This document shows, in pieces, positions 46,621-57,398 of a stretch of 64,000 nt of DNA. The notes beneath the pieces were generated by a model that was not told where the DNA came from, made no database searches, and saw only the letters and a list, made by a program, of their open reading frames with translations. How positions within the stretch are numbered: the first letter of the stretch is position 1; the number at the start of each line of letters is the position of its first letter. Source of the stretch: Crocinitomicaceae bacterium (lineage in GTDB: Bacteria > Bacteroidota > Bacteroidia > Flavobacteriales_D > Crocinitomicaceae); NCBI GenBank assembly GCA_030727405.1, contig JANRBR010000028.1:9442-73441 (forward strand). Reading direction: 5' to 3'. The position numbers and the translations under genes are program-made.

Positions 46621-47175
46621 TTATTTTTTACCTGCTGACTTACCAGCTTTTCTACGAATTTCTTCACCAACGAAACGAATACCTTTTCCTTTGTATGGTT
46701 CAGGTTTTCTAAACGAACGGATTTTAGCTGCTACTTGACCTAACAATTGTTTGTCAAACGATTCAAGTGTCACAACTGGTGCCTTACCTTTTTCAGTAAC
46801 TGTAGTCACTTTCACTTCATTTGGAATTTCCATAATGATTGCGTGAGAGAAACCTAAAGCTAATTCTAACTTTTGGCCAGTTGCATTTGCGCGGTATCCA
46901 ACTCCAATGACTTCCATTTCTTTCTTCCAACCATCAGATACTCCAGCGATCATGTTGAATACTAACGCACGGTAAAGTCCGTGTTTAGAACGATCATTTG
47001 GCGCATCAGACTGACGAGAGAATGTAATCACATTGTCTTCGATGGTAACACCAACACAAGTATCAATTGCTTGTGTTAATTCACCTTTTTTCCCCTTAAC
47101 CGTTATAACTGCATCCTTGAAAGTGACTTCTACGCCACTAGGGATTGTTACCGGTGCTTTTCCAATTCTTGACAT
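46621..47175 (-). CDS. rplF: 50S ribosomal protein L6
   Basis: A 184-residue uL6 with two homologous domains, the MSRIGKAPVTIP start and the C-terminal KPEPYKGKGIRFVGEEIRRKAGKSAGKK that contacts the sarcin-ricin loop. Confidence 0.97.
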   Translation of the reverse strand: MSRIGKAPVTIPSGVEVTFKDAVITVKGKKGELTQAIDTCVGVTIEDNVITFSRQSDAPNDRSKHGLYRALVFNMIAGVSDGWKKEMEVIGVGYRANATGQKLELALGFSHAIIMEIPNEVKVTTVTEKGKAPVVTLESFDKQLLGQVAAKIRSFRKPEPYKGKGIRFVGEEIRRKAGKSAGKK

Positions 47176-47186
47176 TTCTTAACTTT

Positions 47187-47585
47187 TTAATAAACGTAAC
47201 AAAGGACTTCTCCACCTACATTCAACTTACGTGCTTCTTTGTCTGTAATAACTCCTTTCGAAGTAGAGACAATTGCAATACCCAAACCATTCAATACACG
47301 TGGCATATCAATTGACCCACTGTATTTACGTAATCCTGGACGGGATGCGCGTTGTAATTTCGTGATGGCAGGAACGCGAGTAGATTGATTGTATTTCAAT
47401 GCAATTTTAATCGTTCCTTGCTTGTTATCATCTTCAAATTTGTAGTTGAGGATATACCCTTGATCAAACAAAATAAGTGTCATTGCACGTTTAATGTTCG
47501 AACCAGGAATTTCCACCATTTTCAAACCTGCAGCACTCGCATTACGGATGCGTGTGAGAAAATCTGCTATCGGATCTGTATTCAT
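47187..47585 (-). CDS. rpsH: 30S ribosomal protein S8
   Basis: A 132-residue uS8 with the [13 protein letters not shown] opening and a C-terminal [25 protein letters not shown] signature. In E. coli S8 controls the spc operon; no special leader is visible here. Confidence 0.97.
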   Translation of the reverse strand: MNTDPIADFLTRIRNASAAGLKMVEIPGSNIKRAMTLILFDQGYILNYKFEDDNKQGTIKIALKYNQSTRVPAITKLQRASRPGLRKYSGSIDMPRVLNGLGIAIVSTSKGVITDKEARKLNVGGEVLCYVY

Positions 47586-47607
47586 TTCTTCTGTGTTTTT
47601 TCTTTAA

Positions 47608-47922
47608 TTACCAACTTCCCTTTTTAACTCCTGGGATTTTTCCGGCCAATGCCATTTCTCTAAAAGTAACCCTTGAGATACCGAATTGACGCATATACCC
47701 TCTTGGACGACCAGTTAATCCACAACGATTGTGCATTCTGATTTTAGAAGAGTTTGCAGGTAATTTTTGCAATTGCATCATTGCATCCCATTTAGCTGAT
47801 TGAACTTCTTCAGACGAATCTGTTGATTTCAATACTTTCGTTAATTCAGCACGTTTCTTTTCGTATCGAGCAACTAACCTTTCTCTTTTGCGCTCACGCG
47901 CTTTCATTGATTCCTTTGCCAT
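47608..47922 (-). CDS. rpsN: 30S ribosomal protein S14, long form
   Basis: A 104-residue uS14 without the CxxC zinc motif of the short form. The C-terminal [21 protein letters not shown] and PGVKKGSW are canonical. A segment of about 15 residues (about 32-47, [14 protein letters not shown]) is longer than in the 89-residue form I remember for many Bacteroidota and resembles the proteobacterial long form. Confidence 0.96.
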   Translation of the reverse strand: MAKESMKARERKRERLVARYEKKRAELTKVLKSTDSSEEVQSAKWDAMMQLQKLPANSSKIRMHNRCGLTGRPRGYMRQFGISRVTFREMALAGKIPGVKKGSW

Positions 47923-47928
47923 TTCTTC

Positions 47929-48480
47929 TTATTTTTTAATAAATGGAAATCCAAATGCATCTAATAATGCTTTCGCTTCTTCATCACTTTCTGCTGTGGT
48001 TACAAATGTAATGTCCATACCTAGGATACGGTTTACTTTGTCGATATCAATCTCTGGGAAAATGATGTGTTCTTTCACTCCTAAGTTGAAGTTACCACGT
48101 CCATCAAATCCTTTTGGATTAATACCACGGAAGTCACGAGTTCTTGGCAAAGCCACAGATAGAAGACGATCTAAAAAGTCATACATGCGATCTCCACGTA
48201 ACGTAACTTTCGTACCAATTGGCATTCCTTTACGTAATTTGAAGTTAGAGATGTCTTTTTTAGACAACGTTGTAATGGCTTTTTGACCAGCGATACGGGA
48301 CAAATCAGCAGCTGCATTTTCGATTAATTTCTTATCTGCAACCGCATCACCCATACCTTGGCTTAAAACGATTTTCTCTAATTTCGGAACACTCATAACG
48401 GATTTATATCCGAAACGTTCCTGAAGCGTTTGCATAATTTCGCCTCTATACTTTTCCTTTAATCTTGGTGTGTAACTCAT
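47929..48480 (-). CDS. rplE: 50S ribosomal protein L5
   Basis: A 183-residue uL5 with [19 protein letters not shown] near 29-47 and [22 protein letters not shown] near 89. It binds 5S rRNA and P-site tRNA. Its ATG overlaps the rplX stop by one base. Confidence 0.97.
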   Translation of the reverse strand: MSYTPRLKEKYRGEIMQTLQERFGYKSVMSVPKLEKIVLSQGMGDAVADKKLIENAAADLSRIAGQKAITTLSKKDISNFKLRKGMPIGTKVTLRGDRMYDFLDRLLSVALPRTRDFRGINPKGFDGRGNFNLGVKEHIIFPEIDIDKVNRILGMDITFVTTAESDEEAKALLDAFGFPFIKK

Positions 48481-48794
48481 TATTTAATCACCTCCCCTGA
48501 TTTCTTTGAATAACGTACTAATTTTCCTTTTTCGTCTTTACGACCGATGCGTGTAGCAACTCCTCCTGCAACCACCATTAGGTTTGAGATATGGATTGTT
48601 CCTTCCTTCTCTTCAATTCCACCTTGTGGGTTAGCTGCACTTGGTTTGTTGTGCTTTTTAATCATGTTTACACCTGATACAGTAACACGCATTTTCTCGC
48701 GGTCAATCGAAGCGATTTTCCCTTCTTGACCTTTGGATTCACCTGAAATCACTTTCACGGTGTCACCAACTTTAATGTGTAATTTCTTCTGCAT
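48480..48794 (-). CDS. rplX: 50S ribosomal protein L24
   Basis: A 104-residue uL24 with a KOW motif ([15 protein letters not shown], about 13-27), an assembly-initiating protein near the tunnel exit. Its stop overlaps the rplE start. Confidence 0.97.
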   Translation of the reverse strand: MQKKLHIKVGDTVKVISGESKGQEGKIASIDREKMRVTVSGVNMIKKHNKPSAANPQGGIEEKEGTIHISNLMVVAGGVATRIGRKDEKGKLVRYSKKSGEVIK

Positions 48795-48804
48795 TTTTCA
48801 ATAA

Positions 48805-49173
48805 TTATAACACCTCAGGTGCTAGTGAAACAATTTTCATGTAGTTATTCTCTCTTAATTCACGAGCAACTGGTCCGAAAATACGAGTACCTCTCATTTC
48901 ACCACCTTGGTTTAAGATCACACAAGCGTTATCATCAAAACGGATGTAAGATCCATCTTGGCGACGAACTTCTTTTTTCGTGCGAACAACTACTGCTTTC
49001 GCTACGGAACCTTTTTTCACTGCTCCGTTTGGCATAGCGCTTTTTACTGTAACTACGATTTTGTCACCTACGGAAGCATAGCGTCTTCTCGTTCCGCCTA
49101 AAACTCGGATGCACAATACTTCTTTGGCTCCTGAATTGTCTGCAACTGATAGTCTGGATTCTGTTTGTATCAT
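48805..49173 (-). CDS. rplN: 50S ribosomal protein L14
   Basis: A 122-residue uL14 beginning [24 protein letters not shown] and ending [16 protein letters not shown], of standard length; it lies at the subunit interface. Confidence 0.98.
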   Translation of the reverse strand: MIQTESRLSVADNSGAKEVLCIRVLGGTRRRYASVGDKIVVTVKSAMPNGAVKKGSVAKAVVVRTKKEVRRQDGSYIRFDDNACVILNQGGEMRGTRIFGPVARELRENNYMKIVSLAPEVL

Positions 49174-49181
49174 CTCTCCGG

Positions 49182-49448
49182 TTATTTAGCTCTTTCAACA
49201 ATTTCTACTAATCTCCAGTTCTTTGATTTACTCAAAGGACGTGTTTCCATGATTTTAACGGTGTCACCAATGTGGCAATCGTTTGTTTCATCATGTGCAA
49301 CGAATTTAGTGGTCAGTTTCACGAATTTCCCGTATTTCGGGTGCTTCACTTTACGTTCAACAGCAACTACGATGGATTTCTCCATTTTGTTACTTGTAAC
49401 GACACCAATTCTTTCTTTTCTTAAATTTCGATTTTCTTCCATGTTCAT
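49182..49448 (-). CDS. rpsQ: 30S ribosomal protein S17
   Basis: An 88-residue uS17 OB-fold with [30 protein letters not shown] (about 13-42) and the [16 protein letters not shown] segment. Confidence 0.97.
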   Translation of the reverse strand: MNMEENRNLRKERIGVVTSNKMEKSIVVAVERKVKHPKYGKFVKLTTKFVAHDETNDCHIGDTVKIMETRPLSKSKNWRLVEIVERAK

Positions 49449-49463
49449 TTTTTTAGTTCAAGC

Positions 49464-49658
49464 CTAAGCTTGATTTGAACGTTTTGTTAATTCTGTACTC
49501 AATCTTGCAACCGTTTTGCGCATTGCTGTAATGCGTAATGGATTTTCAATTGGCGCCATACTGTGAGTTAACTTCAAATTAGACAATTGTCCTTTGACTT
49601 CAACTAGACGGTTTTTCAAATCCTCAATCGATAGTTTATTGATTTCTTCTTGTTTCAT
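49464..49658 (-). CDS. rpmC: 50S ribosomal protein L29
   Basis: A 64-residue two-helix uL29 (MKQEEINKLSIEDLKNRL start, TAMRKTVARLSTEL end), near the tunnel exit where SRP and trigger factor dock. Confidence 0.96.
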   Translation of the reverse strand: MKQEEINKLSIEDLKNRLVEVKGQLSNLKLTHSMAPIENPLRITAMRKTVARLSTELTKRSNQA

Positions 49659-49667
49659 GTATCAATC

Positions 49668-50093
49668 TTAAATTGGTAAAACATAATCGTTTCGAACGAT
49701 GAATTTACACTTCACAGGTAACTTCTGTGCAGCTAAACGCATTGCTTCTTTAGCGATTTCGTAAGGTACTCCGTCTGCTTCAAACATGATGCAACCCGGT
49801 TTAATCACCGCAACCCAGTGACTAGGAGCTCCCTTACCTTTACCCATACGTACTTCAGCTGGCTTAGAGGTCACCGGCTTGTCTGGGAATATTCGGATCC
49901 AAACTTTTCCTTCACGCTTCATGTATCGAGTAACGGCGATACGAGAAGCTTCAATCTGACGTGAAGTAATCCATCCTGGTTCCAAAGCCTTTAATCCGAA
50001 AGATCCGAACGCGATCGTTGATCCACGATGGGCCAAACCACGGTTTCTTCCTTTCTGTACTCTTCTAAATTTTGTTCTTTTAGGCTGTAACAT
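49668..50093 (-). CDS. rplP: 50S ribosomal protein L16
   Basis: A 141-residue uL16 starting [19 protein letters not shown], with [19 protein letters not shown] near 82-100, which is close to the A site. Confidence 0.98.
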   Translation of the reverse strand: MLQPKRTKFRRVQKGRNRGLAHRGSTIAFGSFGLKALEPGWITSRQIEASRIAVTRYMKREGKVWIRIFPDKPVTSKPAEVRMGKGKGAPSHWVAVIKPGCIMFEADGVPYEIAKEAMRLAAQKLPVKCKFIVRNDYVLPI

Positions 50094-50118
50094 TTCCTGT
50101 TAATTTAACTGTCTCTAA

Positions 50119-50844
50119 TTACTTTTTCTTTCTCTTGAACGATGCAGGTTTGCGATCGCCACCATTGTTGTTGTTTCCTCCACCAGTTGCTACACCGATG
50201 TTAGGAGATAAGTCACGCTTACCATAAACTTCACCACGGCAAATCCAAACTTTGATACCCAAACGACCGTAAGTCGTGTGTGCTTCTGATAATGCATAGT
50301 CGATATCTGCTCTGAATGTATGCAATGGAGTTCTTCCATCTTTATACATTTCAGAACGTGCCATCTCCGCACCATTCAAACGTCCAGAAATTTTAATTTT
50401 AATTCCTTCCGCACCCATTCTCATTGTTCCCGCGATTGCCATTTTAATAGCGCGACGGAAAGAGATACGTGCTTCTAGTTGACGAGCAACTCCATCCGCA
50501 ACCAATCGAGCATCCAATTCTGGACGTTTCACCTCGAAAATGTTGATTTGGATTTCTTTTTTCGTCAATTTTTTTAACTCTTCTTTTAGTTTGTCAACCT
50601 CTTGACCACCTTTTCCAATGATTACTCCTGGACGTGCAGTGTTGATGGTTACTGTTACTAACTTCAAGGTACGCTCGATGATGATTTTAGCAATACTTGC
50701 TTTTGCCAAACGAGCATTCAAATATTTACGGATTTGGTCGTCTTCTACAATTTTATCTTTGTAGTCCTTTCCACCATACCAATTTGACTCCCATCCGTGG
50801 ATGTAACCTAGTCTATTTCCAATTGGATTTGTTTTTTGTCCCAT
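50119..50844 (-). CDS. rpsC: 30S ribosomal protein S3
   Basis: A 241-residue uS3 with the KH domain [18 protein letters not shown] (about 75-92) and the C-terminal [10 protein letters not shown] domain. A short Asn/Gly tail (GGGNNNNGG) and a basic end follow, a low-complexity extension not needed for the fold. Confidence 0.97.
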   Translation of the reverse strand: MGQKTNPIGNRLGYIHGWESNWYGGKDYKDKIVEDDQIRKYLNARLAKASIAKIIIERTLKLVTVTINTARPGVIIGKGGQEVDKLKEELKKLTKKEIQINIFEVKRPELDARLVADGVARQLEARISFRRAIKMAIAGTMRMGAEGIKIKISGRLNGAEMARSEMYKDGRTPLHTFRADIDYALSEAHTTYGRLGIKVWICRGEVYGKRDLSPNIGVATGGGNNNNGGDRKPASFKRKKK

Positions 50845-50853
50845 TTCTTAAAC

Positions 50854-51249
50854 TTATTTAGTACCGTCAACTACGATCGTAACGTGGTTCGATCTTTTTC
50901 TAATTCTGTGTGCTCTACCTTGAGGTGCTGGTTGAATTCTTTTCAACATTGTTCCTCCACCTACTTCAACTCGGCTAACAACTAGGTTTTCTTGACTGAT
51001 GTCAGCTCCTTCGTTTTTAGTTTCCCAGTTTGCAATAGCGGAACGCAACAATTTTCCTAAGCTTACTGAAGCAATTTTACCGTTGAACTGTAATATGTTC
51101 AAAGCTTTATTCACTTCAACTCCGCGAATTAAATCAGCAACTAATCTCATCTTACGAGGAGAGATTCCCGAATTATTCAAATGCGCAATCGCAATTGATT
51201 TCTTATTTTCTTTAAGCTGTTCAGCTCTTAAGCGTTTTCTAGCTCCCAT
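50854..51249 (-). CDS. rplV: 50S ribosomal protein L22
   Basis: A 131-residue uL22 with the [15 protein letters not shown] motif (about 29-43) and the tunnel-lining hairpin [22 protein letters not shown] (about 100-121). Confidence 0.97.
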   Translation of the reverse strand: MGARKRLRAEQLKENKKSIAIAHLNNSGISPRKMRLVADLIRGVEVNKALNILQFNGKIASVSLGKLLRSAIANWETKNEGADISQENLVVSRVEVGGGTMLKRIQPAPQGRAHRIRKRSNHVTIVVDGTK

Positions 51250-51264
51250 GACTGCTTTTAAATC

Positions 51265-51543
51265 TTAACGTTTCTTATCTTTTTTATTACCTGCATGCCC
51301 ACGGAAATTGCGGGTAGGGGAGAACTCTCCTAATTTATGTCCAACCATGTTCTCAGTTACGAATACTGGAATAAATTTATTCCCGTTGTGAACTGCGAAG
51401 GTTAATCCAACAAATTCCGGTGTAATTGTAGACGCTCGAGACCAAGTTTTAATTACAGCCTTGCTGTTTGCAGCTTGAGCATCGTCAACTCTTTTCATTA
51501 ATTTATAATGAACGAATGGCGGTTTCTTTAATGAACGACTCAT
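51265..51543 (-). CDS. rpsS: 30S ribosomal protein S19
   Basis: A 92-residue uS19 beginning [12 protein letters not shown], with [17 protein letters not shown] and [18 protein letters not shown]. Confidence 0.98.
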   Translation of the reverse strand: MSRSLKKPPFVHYKLMKRVDDAQAANSKAVIKTWSRASTITPEFVGLTFAVHNGNKFIPVFVTENMVGHKLGEFSPTRNFRGHAGNKKDKKR

Positions 51544-51546
51544 ATC

Positions 51547-52371
51547 CTATTTTTTTCTTCTTTCTACAATAAACTTATCAGAATACTTGCTTTTGGATCT
51601 AGTTTTAAATCCTTTAGCAGGCATACCATTTCTCGATCTTGGATGACCTCCGGAATTTCTTCCTTCACCACCACCCATCGGGTGATCAACAGGGTTCATA
51701 ACCACACCACGAACACGTGGACGACGGCCTAACCATCTTGAACGACCAGCTTTTCCAGATACGACTAAGTTGTGTTCAGCATTTGATACGGAACCTATTG
51801 TAGCTAGACAAGTTGTTAAGATCATGCGCGTTTCACCTGAAGGCATTTTAATGATTGCATATTTGCCATCACGAGCGTTCAATTGTGCATACGTTCCTGC
51901 TCCACGAGCAATAACACCACCAGCACCTGGTTTCAATTCGATGTTGTGAATCACCGTTCCTAATGGAACATCTGATAGATACATCGCATGTCCAACGTTT
52001 GGTGTTGCGCTTTTTCCAGACAAGATTTGATCTCCTACTTTCATTCCAGTTGGAGCGATGATGTATCGTTTTTCTCCATCTGCGTAAAACAAAAGTGCGA
52101 TGTTCGCTGTTCTGTTTGGATCGTATTCAATTGTTTTAACCGTTGCAGGAATATCAAACTTGTTGCGTTTGAAATCGATGATACGATATTTTTGTTTATG
52201 ACCACCACCTAAGTAGCGCATTGTCATACGACCGTCGTTATTACGACCACCGCTTTTCTTCATACTTGAAACCAAGCTTTTTTCAGGAGAAGATGCTGTA
52301 ATTTCAGCAAATTCCATCGCCACTTTATGACGTTGACCTGGGGTTGTTGGTTTGAATTTTTTAAGACTCAT
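51547..52371 (-). CDS. rplB: 50S ribosomal protein L2
   Basis: A 274-residue uL2 with [22 protein letters not shown] (about 41-62), the conserved [13 protein letters not shown] near the C-terminus that helps shape the peptidyl transferase centre, and the usual length. Confidence 0.98.
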   Translation of the reverse strand: MSLKKFKPTTPGQRHKVAMEFAEITASSPEKSLVSSMKKSGGRNNDGRMTMRYLGGGHKQKYRIIDFKRNKFDIPATVKTIEYDPNRTANIALLFYADGEKRYIIAPTGMKVGDQILSGKSATPNVGHAMYLSDVPLGTVIHNIELKPGAGGVIARGAGTYAQLNARDGKYAIIKMPSGETRMILTTCLATIGSVSNAEHNLVVSGKAGRSRWLGRRPRVRGVVMNPVDHPMGGGEGRNSGGHPRSRNGMPAKGFKTRSKSKYSDKFIVERRKK

Positions 52372-52380
52372 GGTTGAACA

Positions 52381-52677
52381 TTAATAATTGTTAAATAAAT
52401 CAATGGTTTCACCATCTGCTACGGTTACGACAGCCTTTTTCCATTGTTTGCTTTTTTGTTCAACAATGCCTTTATTGGTGTACTTCACAGAGGATTTACC
52501 ACCACCATAATTTAATGTATGAACATCTGTGACATGTACTCCATACACCTTCTCGATGGCGTTTTTAATTTCAATTTTATTAGCCGTACGAGTTACTTCG
52601 AAAGTAAAGCGATTGTTGCGCTCACTTTGTAAAGTTGCTTTCTCGGTAATGATCGGCTTTCTAATAATTGTATGCAT
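52381..52677 (-). CDS. rplW: 50S ribosomal protein L23
   Basis: A 98-residue uL23 with IRKPIITEKATLQSE and FEVTRTANKIEIKNAIEKVYGV, the tunnel-exit chaperone docking protein. Confidence 0.97.
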   Translation of the reverse strand: MHTIIRKPIITEKATLQSERNNRFTFEVTRTANKIEIKNAIEKVYGVHVTDVHTLNYGGGKSSVKYTNKGIVEQKSKQWKKAVVTVADGETIDLFNNY

Positions 52678-52682
52678 AACGT

Positions 52683-53306
52683 TTAGTTAAGAATAGTTTG
52701 AATTTTATCTAATGAGCTAGCTGCCAAAACAACTTTCCCAGCATTCAATACATCAAATGTATTAAACGAGTCTGCTGTTACGACTTTCACTCTTCCAAGG
52801 TTACGTGCCGCTAAGTATACGTTGTCTGTTTTTTCACCAAGAATCAACAATACTTTTTGGTTTTCCAAGTTCAATGAAGTTAATAACGCTTTGAAGTCTT
52901 TTGTTTTTGCATTCAAATTCAAATCTTCAATGATCATTAACCCGTCGTTTTTCGCTTTAAACGAGAAAGCTGATTTACGTGCAAGACGTTTCAATTTAAT
53001 GTTTAATTTGAAGTGGTAGTTTCTTGGACGTGGTCCAAAGATTCGTCCACCACCAACGCGTGTTCCTGATTTAGCGCTACCCGCACGTGCTCCACCCGTA
53101 CCTTTTTGCTTTTTCAATTTTTTCGTTGATCCAGCGATTTCGTTACGTTCTTTCGATTTGTGCGTTCCTTGACGACGGTTCGCCAAGTGTTGTTTTACAT
53201 CCAAGTAAATGGCGTGGTTATTTGGTTCGATCCCAAAAACCTCCTCTGAAAGCGTTACTGACTTCGCAGTAGCTACTCCTTTTGAATCGTATATTTTCAG
53301 TTTCAT
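52683..53306 (-). CDS. rplD: 50S ribosomal protein L4
   Basis: A 207-residue uL4 with the tunnel loop KKQKGTGGARAGSAKSGTRVGGGRIFGP (about 68-95). Its ATG overlaps the rplC stop. Confidence 0.97.
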   Translation of the reverse strand: MKLKIYDSKGVATAKSVTLSEEVFGIEPNNHAIYLDVKQHLANRRQGTHKSKERNEIAGSTKKLKKQKGTGGARAGSAKSGTRVGGGRIFGPRPRNYHFKLNIKLKRLARKSAFSFKAKNDGLMIIEDLNLNAKTKDFKALLTSLNLENQKVLLILGEKTDNVYLAARNLGRVKVVTADSFNTFDVLNAGKVVLAASSLDKIQTILN

Positions 53307-53920
53307 TACTTGTTAATTGTTACAGTTGAACCATTTGCACCTGGAATCGATCCTTTAATGATCACGAGATTCTTGTCTGCAATTACCTTTAACACTTGTA
53401 GGTTTGAAGCCAATCTTCTTTTGTTCCCCATTTGTCCTGCCATGCGCATTCCTTTGAATACACGAGCTGGATAAGAACAAGCTCCGATTGAACCTGGTGC
53501 ACGTAGTCTGTTGTGCTGACCGTGTGTTGCTTGACCAACTCCACCAAATCCATGTCTTCTTACTACCCCTTGGAAACCTTTTCCTTTTGAGGTTCCAATG
53601 ACGTCAACAAATTCTCCTTCTTCAAAGATGTCGACTAAAACAGTATCTCCTAAACTTACTTGATCAAATCCTTTGAATTCAACCAACTTCGATTTTGGAG
53701 AAGTGTTCGCTTTTTTGAAATGGCCTTTCAATGCATTCGGAGTGTTTTTTTCTTTCTTCTCTCCGAATCCTAACTGAACTGCTTCGTAACCATCTCTGTC
53801 TTGTGTTTTTATTTGGGTCACAACACAAGGACCAGCTTCAATAACCGTGCATGGTAAAGATTTACCCTCGGCACTAAAGATGCTAGTCATCCCGATTTTA
53901 CGTCCAATAATTCCTGGCAT
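53306..53920 (-). CDS. rplC: 50S ribosomal protein L3
   Basis: A 204-residue uL3 starting [15 protein letters not shown], with the [22 protein letters not shown] (about 114-135) region that reaches the peptidyl transferase centre. Confidence 0.98.
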   Translation of the reverse strand: MPGIIGRKIGMTSIFSAEGKSLPCTVIEAGPCVVTQIKTQDRDGYEAVQLGFGEKKEKNTPNALKGHFKKANTSPKSKLVEFKGFDQVSLGDTVLVDIFEEGEFVDVIGTSKGKGFQGVVRRHGFGGVGQATHGQHNRLRAPGSIGACSYPARVFKGMRMAGQMGNKRRLASNLQVLKVIADKNLVIIKGSIPGANGSTVTINK

Positions 53921-53937
53921 ATACTAGTTGTTAAAAA

Positions 53938-54243
53938 TTACACTTTAATTTCTACGTCAACTCCACTTGGAAGTTCCAATTTCATCAACGCATCTACTGT
54001 TTTTGATGAACTGCTATAAATGTCCATCAATCTTTTGTACGCACACAATTCGAATTGCTCACGCGCTTTTTTGTTAACGTGTGGCGAACGCAATACAGTG
54101 TAAATTCTTTTGTGAGTTGGAAGTGGAATAGGTCCGCTTACTACAGCACCAGTTGATTTAACTGTTTTAACGATTTTCTCCGCAGATTTATCTAGGAGGT
54201 TGTGGTCGTACGATTTTAATTTAATTCTAATTTTTTGGCTCAT
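53938..54243 (-). CDS. rpsJ: 30S ribosomal protein S10
   Basis: A 101-residue uS10 with [15 protein letters not shown] and [30 protein letters not shown]. It follows fusA by 12 nt; tuf, often present here in other phyla, is absent. Confidence 0.98.
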   Translation of the reverse strand: MSQKIRIKLKSYDHNLLDKSAEKIVKTVKSTGAVVSGPIPLPTHKRIYTVLRSPHVNKKAREQFELCAYKRLMDIYSSSSKTVDALMKLELPSGVDVEIKV

Positions 54244-54255
54244 CTGATTTTTCTT

Positions 54256-56361
54256 TTAAGCTGTGACTTTACCATTTGCTTTTGCTACTACATCCTCAGC
54301 AACATTTTTAGGAGCTTCTGAGTAATGCGAGAATTCCATAGAAGAACTAGCACGTCCTGAAGTAATCGTACGTAACTGAGTTACATATCCGAACATTTCA
54401 GAAAGTGGAACGTCTGCTTTCAATACTTTCGCACCGTTACGGTCGTCCATTCCTCTCATCATTCCACGTCTTCTATTCAAGTCACCTACAACATCTCCCA
54501 TGTTTTCTTCAGGAGTTACAACTTCTAATTTCATGATAGGCTCTAGTAATATAGGGTTACATGCTTTCAATGCTGCTTTGTATGCCATGCGTGCACAAAG
54601 TTCAAAGGATAAAGAATCTGAATCGACTGCGTGGAAAGATCCGTCAAGCAATTCAACTTTCATCGCTTCAATAGGGTATCCAGCAAGCACTCCATTTTTC
54701 ATGGAATCTTTGAATCCTTTCTCAACGGAAGGAACAAATTCACGAGGAATGTTACCACCTTTGATGCTATTGATGAATTCAAGACCTGTTTTCTCTTCGC
54801 TGTCTTGAGCAGAAATTTTAACCAAGATATCGGCAAATTTTCCACGACCACCAGATTGTTTTTTGTAAACCTCTCTGTGGTTTGTTTGGCCAGTGATGGC
54901 TTCACGATATGTAACTTGAGGCGCTCCTTGGTTAACTTCTACCTTGAACTCTCTTTTCAAACGGTCGATGATGATCTCCAAGTGAAGCTCACCCATACCC
55001 GAGATAATCGTTTGACCTGATTCCTCATCTGTGTTCACACGGAATGTTGGATCTTCTTCAGAAAGTTTTGATAAACCGATCGATAAACGGTCAGTATCTG
55101 CTTGTGTTTTAGGCTCAATTGCTAAACCGATAACTGGATCTGGGAACACCATAGACTCAAGAACGATTGGTGCATTCTCAGCACACAATGTATCTCCTGT
55201 TTTGATGTCTTTAAATCCTACAACCGCACCGATATCACCAGCACCTAATTCACTAATTTGATTTTGCTTGTTTGCGTGCATTTGGAAAATACGGGAAATA
55301 CGCTCTTTGTTGTCTGAACGGGTGTTCAAAACATAAGAACCTGCTTCTAATTTACCTGAATAAGCACGAACGAAACATAAACGTCCAACAAAAGGGTCAG
55401 TTGCAATCTTAAATGCCAAACCTGCGAAAGGTTCGTCATAAGAAGGCTTACGCAACTCTTCTTTGTCTGTTTTCGGATTCGTTCCAACAACTCCATCGAT
55501 GTCCATTGGAGATGGAAGAATTTCCATTACCATGTCCAACATTGCTTGAACTCCTTTGTTTTTGAAAGAAGAACCACACATCATTGGAACAACTTTTCCT
55601 GAGATCGTTGCTTCGCGAAGTGCATTCAAAATTTCACGTTCTGTTAATGAATTCTCATCTTCGAAGAATTTCTCCATCAATGATTCGTCGAATTCAGCAA
55701 CTGCTTCTAACAATTCGCTACGCAATTGACGCGCTTCATCAATAATGTCAGCAGGAATTTCGATTTCTTGGAAGGTCATTCCAAAATCTTCTTCATTCCA
55801 TGTAATTCCTTTAAAGTTGATTAAGTCAACAACTCCTTTGAAGTTGTCTTCTTCACCGATATTGATTTGTAATGGAAGTGCATGACTTCCTAACATTTCT
55901 TTTACTTGGCGACAAACATTTAAAAAATCTGCACCTTGACGGTCCATTTTATTTACGAATCCAATTCTTGGAACGTTGTAATTGTTTGCCAAACGCCAGT
56001 TAGTCTCAGATTGAGGCTCAACACCATCCACAGCTGAAAACAAGAAAACCAAACCATCTAATACACGTAAAGAACGGTTCACTTCAACTGTAAAGTCAAC
56101 GTGTCCTGGTGTATCAATAATGTTTACATGGTAATTTTGACCTCTGTATTTCCAATCCAATGTAGTTGCAGCAGAAGTAATCGTGATACCACGCTCTTGC
56201 TCTTGCTCCATCCAGTCCATTGTAGCTGCACCGTCGTGTACCTCTCCAATTTTATGGCTCACACCACCGTAAAATAAGATACGCTCTGTCGTCGTTGTTT
56301 TCCCTGCATCAATGTGAGCAGCAATTCCGATGTTTCTTGTAAATCTTAAATCTCTAGCCAT
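54256..56361 (-). CDS. fusA: elongation factor G
   Basis: A 701-residue translocation GTPase: G1 [14 protein letters not shown] (about 15-28), the switch [10 protein letters not shown] (about 82-89), [10 protein letters not shown] (about 136-145), domains II-V with a GGRGKFADI segment and the C-terminal [24 protein letters not shown] second EF-G could exist elsewhere. It sits in the classic rpsL-rpsG-fusA order. Confidence 0.98.
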   Translation of the reverse strand: MARDLRFTRNIGIAAHIDAGKTTTTERILFYGGVSHKIGEVHDGAATMDWMEQEQERGITITSAATTLDWKYRGQNYHVNIIDTPGHVDFTVEVNRSLRVLDGLVFLFSAVDGVEPQSETNWRLANNYNVPRIGFVNKMDRQGADFLNVCRQVKEMLGSHALPLQINIGEEDNFKGVVDLINFKGITWNEEDFGMTFQEIEIPADIIDEARQLRSELLEAVAEFDESLMEKFFEDENSLTEREILNALREATISGKVVPMMCGSSFKNKGVQAMLDMVMEILPSPMDIDGVVGTNPKTDKEELRKPSYDEPFAGLAFKIATDPFVGRLCFVRAYSGKLEAGSYVLNTRSDNKERISRIFQMHANKQNQISELGAGDIGAVVGFKDIKTGDTLCAENAPIVLESMVFPDPVIGLAIEPKTQADTDRLSIGLSKLSEEDPTFRVNTDEESGQTIISGMGELHLEIIIDRLKREFKVEVNQGAPQVTYREAITGQTNHREVYKKQSGGRGKFADILVKISAQDSEEKTGLEFINSIKGGNIPREFVPSVEKGFKDSMKNGVLAGYPIEAMKVELLDGSFHAVDSDSLSFELCARMAYKAALKACNPILLEPIMKLEVVTPEENMGDVVGDLNRRRGMMRGMDDRNGAKVLKADVPLSEMFGYVTQLRTITSGRASSSMEFSHYSEAPKNVAEDVVAKANGKVTA

Positions 56362-56364
56362 GTC

Positions 56365-56835
56365 TTAGAATCTGAAATGTGAAAATGCTTTGTTCGCTTC
56401 TGCCATACGCATAGTATCTTCTTTTTTCTTGAAAGCAGCACCTTCTTCTTTCGAAGCAGCGATGATTTCAGAAGCTAATCTTTGAGACATTGTTTTTTCG
56501 TTGCGCTTACGAGCATAACCAATTAACCATTTCATAGCTAAGGATGCTTTACGCTCTTCACGCACTGGAGTAGGGATTTGGAAAGTAGCTCCACCTACAC
56601 GGCGGCTTCTAACCTCAACACTTGGAGTAACATTCTCTAATGCTTTTCTCCAAACATCCAATCCTTCTGTTTCTTCTATTTTTTTATCAACGAGCTCAAT
56701 CGCATCGTAAAATAAACGGAACGCTAAACTTTTTTTACCGTCTAGCATTAAATTGTTGACGAATTTTGTTACTACCACATCGTTGAACTTCGGATCTGGC
56801 AGAATCGCAATCTTTTTGGCTTTTCTTCTTCTCAT
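56365..56835 (-). CDS. rpsG: 30S ribosomal protein S7
   Basis: A 156-residue uS7, an assembly nucleator of the 30S head, with [26 protein letters not shown] at the start and [26 protein letters not shown] (about 71-96). Confidence 0.98.
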   Translation of the reverse strand: MRRRKAKKIAILPDPKFNDVVVTKFVNNLMLDGKKSLAFRLFYDAIELVDKKIEETEGLDVWRKALENVTPSVEVRSRRVGGATFQIPTPVREERKASLAMKWLIGYARKRNEKTMSQRLASEIIAASKEEGAAFKKKEDTMRMAEANKAFSHFRF

Positions 56836-56851
56836 TTTGTAAAGCTTTTAA

Positions 56852-57229
56852 TTATTTCTGCTTAGGACGTTTAGTACCATATTTAGATCTTCTTTGGCTA
56901 CGACCTTGAACTCCAGCCGTATCCTCTGCACCACGAACAATGTGGTAACGTACCCCTGGAAGGTCTTTTACCCTTCCTCCTCGCACAAGTACTAATGAGT
57001 GTTCTTGAAGATTGTGGCCTTCACCACCGATGTAAGCGTTGACTTCTTTTCCGTTCGTTAAGCGAACACGCGCCACTTTACGCATAGCCGAGTTTGGCTT
57101 TTTTGGCGTAGTCGTGTATACACGAACACAAACACCTTTACGTTGTGGACATGAATCAAGCGCAGCGGACTTACTTTTCTTCACCACCGCAGTTCTTCCT
57201 TTGCGAACTAACTGTTGAATAGTTGGCAT
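56852..57229 (-). CDS. rpsL: 30S ribosomal protein S12
   Basis: A 125-residue uS12, first gene of the long run. The decoding-site residues look wild type: Lys in [12 protein letters not shown] (about 40-51) and Lys in [13 protein letters not shown] (about 84-96), so no streptomycin-resistance change is seen. Its promoter and a 5' hairpin lie at 57259-57312. Confidence 0.98.
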   Translation of the reverse strand: MPTIQQLVRKGRTAVVKKSKSAALDSCPQRKGVCVRVYTTTPKKPNSAMRKVARVRLTNGKEVNAYIGGEGHNLQEHSLVLVRGGRVKDLPGVRYHIVRGAEDTAGVQGRSQRRSKYGTKRPKQK

Positions 57230-57258
57230 AAAATACTCTTGTTTTAAATAAATAATAA

Positions 57259-57278
57259 CCTCAAAACGTACTTTGAGG
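57259..57278 (-). promoter_or_regulatory. 5'-terminal hairpin of the ribosomal operon mRNA
   Basis: Read on the minus strand, CCTCAAA-GTACGT-TTTGAGG is a 7-bp stem with a 6-nt loop. The -7 box ends at 57283, so the expected transcription start is about 57276-57278, at the hairpin's 5' edge. A 5'-terminal stem-loop of this kind can stabilise an mRNA against 5'-end-dependent decay. Confidence 0.55.
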
Positions 57279-57282
57279 GGTG

Positions 57283-57312
57283 CAAAGATAACTATTTATT
57301 TTTATAAACCAA
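57283..57312 (-). promoter_or_regulatory. strong promoter of the str/S10/spc/alpha operon
   Basis: TTG (57310-57312) - 19 nt - TATCTTTG (57283-57290) on the minus strand, a full match to the Bacteroidota -33/-7 consensus, 54 nt before the rpsL ATG. It is the best promoter in the window. Confidence 0.88.
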
Positions 57313-57398
57313 GAGCGTTTGAAAAAATATCTACTTTTTATTGCTTGATTTTCAAATTTTAAGCGGAAAGTGTCAAATTTGATTTTGTGTATCGTTTT

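Noticed and set aside
54631-55020. 129-residue rightward frame within fusA
   Set aside because: Antisense to EF-G with no family resemblance.
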